NCBI GenBank assembly: GCA_964578535.1
Contig: CAZODI010000017.1
Location: 1-64,000, forward strand
DNA: 64,000 nucleotides
Direction of reading: 5' to 3'
Origin: PHBD01 sp964578535
Lineage (GTDB): Bacteria > Desulfobacterota > Syntrophia > Syntrophales > PHBD01
Shown here: positions 61,089 to 64,000 of the stretch, piece by piece
Numbering within the stretch: position 1 is the first letter of the stretch
Layout: each line of letters begins with the position of its first letter
Made by a program: the position numbers and the translations under genes
Notes under the pieces: model-generated
What the model was told of the DNA's origin: nothing
Database searches by the model: none
The model's input: only the letters and a program-made list of their open reading frames with translations

Positions 61089-62681
61089 CTACCCGGTCAG
61101 TTTCCCCGGATTCATGATCCCCGAGGGATCGAACCGGCGGCAGAGGTCGCCCAGGACGGCCATCCCCAGGGCGCCTTTTTCCGCCGGCAGGTAGGGGGCA
61201 TGGTCCACCCCCACCCCGTGCTGGTGGCTGATGGTCCCCCCATGGGCGACAATGGCCCTGCTGGCTCCGTCCTTGAGGAGCCGCCAGCGGTGCAGGGTTT
61301 CCTCCGGGTCCTCCGCCAGCCGGAACAGGTAGCTCGTGTAGAGGCTGGAGCCCCAGGGATACAGGTGGGACAGGTGGGTGAAGAAGAGGACCTTCTCTCC
61401 AATGCCCTCGAGGGATTCTGCCAGGACCCGCTCGATCTCCCGGATCATCCTGGGGACGGAAGACCACGGCACGGCCGTTTCCAGCGTATCCACGGCGTAT
61501 CCCGCTTCCCACAGGGCGTTTCTCAAGTAGGGCGTCCGGAAGCGGTTCCGGTGCCACTCCCTGCCGAAGGTTTTTCCCGCCGGGATGCCCCCGCAGTCGG
61601 CGGCGACCGCCAGGGCCTCCCGGCGGGCCATCCTTGTGATCCGTTCGCTGCCGGAGGCTGCGAAAAGGAGCATGCACTTGTGTCGTGATGCCCCCCGGGC
61701 GGAGAGGTAGCGCTCCAGTGCGCCGATCAGGAATTCATGACCCGCCAGGGCGAGGGTGGTCTCCGTCTCCCGGGCGGTGCTGAGGCGGAGCATGGACAGG
61801 GGGATGCCCGACCACAGAATCCGCCGGGCCGCCTCGGCGCCCCGGTCGAAGTCGGGAAAGAACAGGGCGTGGAATTCCTCCGTCTGCGGAATGGCCGTCA
61901 CCCGGACCACCGCTTCGGTGAGGATCCCGAAGCGGCCCTCCGATCCCAGGACGGCCTCGCGGAGATCCGGTCCGGCGGCGGATGCCGGGAACGGGGGCAG
62001 CTCCAGGGTGCCGGACGGTGTTTCCAGCCGGCCGCCCGCAAAGAGCCGCTCGATTCTCCCGAAACCGAGGGACTGCTGGCCGCTGGAGCGGGTGGCGATC
62101 CAGCCGCCGAGGGTGGAGTATTCGAAGGACTGCGGATAATGGCCGAGGGTGTATCCCCTCGAACGGAGCTGTGCCTCCAGGTCCGGCCCCGCAACTCCCG
62201 CCTCGAAGATGGCCTGGTGGCTTCGCTCGTCGAACAGGAGCAGGCGGTTCATCCGCGACAGGTCCATCGTCAGGATAGGCTCCGCGCCGGGAAGGGGGTT
62301 GATGTGCCCCAGGACGCTGGTGCCTCCGCCGTACGGGATCACCCGCACCCAGTTGCGCTTGGCATAGTCGAGGAGGTTCCGGACCTCTTCCCCGCTGAAC
62401 GGCCGGGCGATGCCGTCGGGAAACGTGTCGATCCGGCCGCTGCGGAGGGCGATCCAGTCCGGGAGGCTCTGGCCGCGGGCGTGCCGCAGCCGGTCCTCCG
62501 GATCCGTCGAGACAAGCGGATGTGCCGGCAGACGCGAGGGGGGAACCCGAAGGAGGACCTCCTCCAGGGATGCATCCCGCGGAGCCGTTCCCGGGCCGAT
62601 TTCCCTGCGCAGGAATTTCAGCGCCGATTCGGGCAGGGCATGGACTTCCGTATCGTCTCCCCAGCCGTTCCATCGTCTCAT
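61089..62681 (-). CDS. FAD-binding protein of the alkyldihydroxyacetonephosphate synthase type
   Basis: A 530-residue FAD-linked oxidase-fold protein. The FAD-binding PIPYGGGTSVLGH-like segment (near 117-125), SFEYSTLGGWIATRSSGQQSLGFG and the C-terminal SHQHGVGVDHAPYLPAEKG with its conserved His are the markers of AGPS (ADAPS). That enzyme swaps an acyl for an alkyl group on DHAP in ether lipid synthesis. Related bacterial proteins also include lactate/glycolate oxidases. The next gene is GlpD (86 bases), which makes DHAP, so a glycerol- or ether-lipid role is plausible but unproven. Confidence 0.85.
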   Translation of the reverse strand: MRRWNGWGDDTEVHALPESALKFLRREIGPGTAPRDASLEEVLLRVPPSRLPAHPLVSTDPEDRLRHARGQSLPDWIALRSGRIDTFPDGIARPFSGEEVRNLLDYAKRNWVRVIPYGGGTSVLGHINPLPGAEPILTMDLSRMNRLLLFDERSHQAIFEAGVAGPDLEAQLRSRGYTLGHYPQSFEYSTLGGWIATRSSGQQSLGFGRIERLFAGGRLETPSGTLELPPFPASAAGPDLREAVLGSEGRFGILTEAVVRVTAIPQTEEFHALFFPDFDRGAEAARRILWSGIPLSMLRLSTARETETTLALAGHEFLIGALERYLSARGASRHKCMLLFAASGSERITRMARREALAVAADCGGIPAGKTFGREWHRNRFRTPYLRNALWEAGYAVDTLETAVPWSSVPRMIREIERVLAESLEGIGEKVLFFTHLSHLYPWGSSLYTSYLFRLAEDPEETLHRWRLLKDGASRAIVAHGGTISHQHGVGVDHAPYLPAEKGALGMAVLGDLCRRFDPSGIMNPGKLTG

Positions 62682-62725
62682 CGCGGTTCCTCCTGCGGTT
62701 GCGGCGGCGCCGGTTCAGGGGCCCG

Positions 62726-63337
62726 CTACAGGGGTTTTTTCACGAACACCGGCACGCTGCAGAGTTCCTGGAAGATCCTGGCATCCGCGGCGGATCCGAC
62801 AATGTCGCCCCAGTGGATGGGGATGACCGCCTCCGGCCGGATGATGTTGACGGCCCCGGCCGCCTCGGCGGCAGTCATCGTGTAGGTCCCCCCGACCGGA
62901 ACGATCACGACATCCGCCCGGACGGCTTCCATCTCCGGGGTGCGGTCGGTGTCGCCGGCGTAATAGATCCGTTTGCCTTCCAGGGTGACCACGAAGCCGA
63001 TCCAGCCGCTCTTCCGGGGATGGAAGGCCTTGTTCGTGTTGTACGCCGGGATCGCCTCCACGGGAATGCCGTGGGTGGTGAGGCTCTCTCCCGGTTTCAG
63101 GATCCGGACATCGCCGGACAGCCGGGGCGCGGCGTCGGCGGTGGTGACGACGACCGTGTCGTCCTTCCGGATCCGCTCCACGTCCGCCGGCGACAGGTGG
63201 TCGTAGTGGCTGTGGCTGATCAGGACCAGATCCGCCTTGTCCGTTGTCCGGACCTTCCAGGGATCGATGTAGACGGTCTTGTCGCTCCGGATCAGGACGC
63301 TTGAATGGCCCAGCCAGAAGATCTTGTCGGTGATCAC
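62726..63337 (-). CDS. MBL-fold metal-dependent hydrolase (YtkL/UlaG-like)
   Basis: A 203-residue protein starting GTG 63337. It begins KIFWLGHSSVLIRSDKTVYIDPW with the metal motif SHSHYDHLSP. Later it has YYAGDTDRTPEM, VPVGGTYTMTAAEAA and IPIHWGDIVGSA, as in the UPF0173/UlaG-type MBL proteins. The substrate is unknown. It lies divergent from purE. Confidence 0.88.
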   Translation of the reverse strand: MITDKIFWLGHSSVLIRSDKTVYIDPWKVRTTDKADLVLISHSHYDHLSPADVERIRKDDTVVVTTADAAPRLSGDVRILKPGESLTTHGIPVEAIPAYNTNKAFHPRKSGWIGFVVTLEGKRIYYAGDTDRTPEMEAVRADVVIVPVGGTYTMTAAEAAGAVNIIRPEAVIPIHWGDIVGSAADARIFQELCSVPVFVKKPL

Positions 63338-63494
63338 GGCTACCCCCTGCGCATGTCCTTAAAAAGCGTTTTTATTCCGGATTATTACGATAAGCCCTTT
63401 TAACGTCAAACAGCGGCGGCGTCAAGAGGTCTCGCGGACCCGTTGAATCTGTGGTAATGGATCCGCATTCTGTCCGAAAGGAGACCGGAGGGAC

Positions 63495-64000
63495 ATGAAA
63501 GGGACAAAGGCCCCGCTGGTGAGCGTCGTCATGGGAAGCGATTCCGACCTTCCCCTGATGGAGGAGGCGATAACGGTTCTTCAGGACTTTCAGGTTCCTC
63601 ACGAGGTATTCCTGACGTCGGCCCACCGGGCGCCGCAGCGGACTTCCGAATTTGCAGCGGGCGCCGCCGGGCGTGGGGTCCGTGTCATCATCGCCGGCGC
63701 CGGCGCGGCGGCCCACCTGGCGGGAGTGATCGCCTCCCAGACCCCCCTGCCCGTCATCGGGGTTCCCATCGATGCCACCTCCCTGAAGGGCCTCGACGCC
63801 CTTCTCGCCACGGTCCAGATGCCCGGAGGGATCCCTGTGGCAACCATGGCCGTCGGCAAGGCGGGGGCGAAGAACGCCGCTCTCCTGGCCGTCCGGATCC
63901 TGGCCCTCACGGACGCGCGTCTGCGGAAGCGCCTCGATGCCTTCGTGGAGAAGATGGCGAAGGACGTGGAGACCCGCCACGAGGGCCTGCTGAAGAAGAT
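63495..64000 (+). CDS. purE: N5-carboxyaminoimidazole ribonucleotide mutase PurE (runs off window)
   Basis: The frame from ATG 63495 (GGAGGGAC upstream) stays open to the end of the window with about 169 residues visible. It shows VSVVMGSDSDLPLMEEA, FLTSAHRAPQRTSEF, IAGAGAAAHLAGVIA and VGKAGAKNAALLAVRIL, all PurE markers. It catalyses the carboxy-group rearrangement in purine synthesis. Only the last few codons are likely missing. Confidence 0.93.
   Translation, partial: MKGTKAPLVSVVMGSDSDLPLMEEAITVLQDFQVPHEVFLTSAHRAPQRTSEFAAGAAGRGVRVIIAGAGAAAHLAGVIASQTPLPVIGVPIDATSLKGLDALLATVQMPGGIPVATMAVGKAGAKNAALLAVRILALTDARLRKRLDAFVEKMAKDVETRHEGLLKK

Overview
The window is a GC-rich bacterial chromosome segment. 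It is most likely from a deltaproteobacterium (Desulfobacterota), plausibly of the Syntrophales type. This lineage call is an inference from gene content: a complete dcw wall/division cluster with a PASTA-bearing FtsI, a DNPR-type (meso-diaminopimelate) MurE, a YcbB-like L,D-transpeptidase, SelB next to FdhD (selenocysteine and formate dehydrogenase), a TRAP transporter, HMG-CoA lyase, an acyl-CoA synthetase, and a DHAP-synthase-like flavoprotein. There is no rRNA gene and I see no tRNA. The sequence is a draft scaffold. It has three 100-N gaps, and two of them are flanked by identical 55-base copies, which is a typical unmerged assembly overlap.

Layout. 1-2.0 kb: a TRAP transporter operon on the minus strand (dctP with a one-base frameshift, dctQ, 5' part of dctM) with a clear promoter and an internal terminator-like hairpin. 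2.2-4.1 kb: a secreted protein and a UMF1-family MFS transporter. 4.2-7.1 kb: an unknown protein, a MoxR AAA+ ATPase and a CoxE-like VWA protein cut by a gap. 7.2-7.8 kb: a tandem array of a dispersed repeat plus an imperfect inverted repeat. 7.8-9.3 kb: an isochorismatase-like hydrolase and HMG-CoA lyase. 9.6-14.1 kb: L,D-transpeptidase, pdxS, pdxT, an MBL hydrolase and a small Cys-rich protein. 14.2-19.2 kb: a tightly overlapping minus-strand operon selB-fdhD-yhaM-like-GNAT-DUF2156. 19.4-20.9 kb: ruvX-mltG.

21.2-38.2 kb is the dcw operon in one direction: mraZ-rsmH-ftsL-ftsI-murE-murF-mraY-murD-ftsW-murG-murC-murB-ftsQ-ftsA-ftsZ. It runs from a near-consensus sigma-70 promoter, and many of its start and stop codons overlap. 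It makes lipid II precursors and the divisome. A hairpin then precedes a large radical SAM protein and an EamA transporter (38.3-40.9 kb). 40.9-45.0 kb is a set of small minus-strand genes (HDAC-like hydrolase, TfoX-N protein, DUF6713-like membrane protein, DUF488, AtuA pair), with one small plus-strand Cys-rich gene between.

45.0-48.3 kb holds a visibly less GC-rich two-gene cassette: a zinc-ribbon-containing DNA methyltransferase overlapping a PD-(D/E)xK nuclease-like protein. It is the best candidate here for a poorly described mobile restriction or defence module. 48.4-51.4 kb is a SOS module: a UmuD-like S24 protein lacking the usual catalytic lysine, a Y-family polymerase, and divergent exonuclease III around a GAAC-N4-GTTC box. 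51.5-56.6 kb: a 45-residue membrane peptide, a GAF/DUF484 protein, PtsP-like EI-Ntr, an acyl-CoA synthetase and a secreted protein. 56.8-59.2 kb: a small membrane protein and a DUF47-PiT phosphate transport pair (gap inside PiT). 59.2-62.7 kb: GlpD with a C-terminal membrane anchor and an AGPS-like flavoprotein, possibly linked to glycerol or ether-lipid metabolism. 62.7-64 kb: an MBL-fold hydrolase and a nearly complete purE running off the window.
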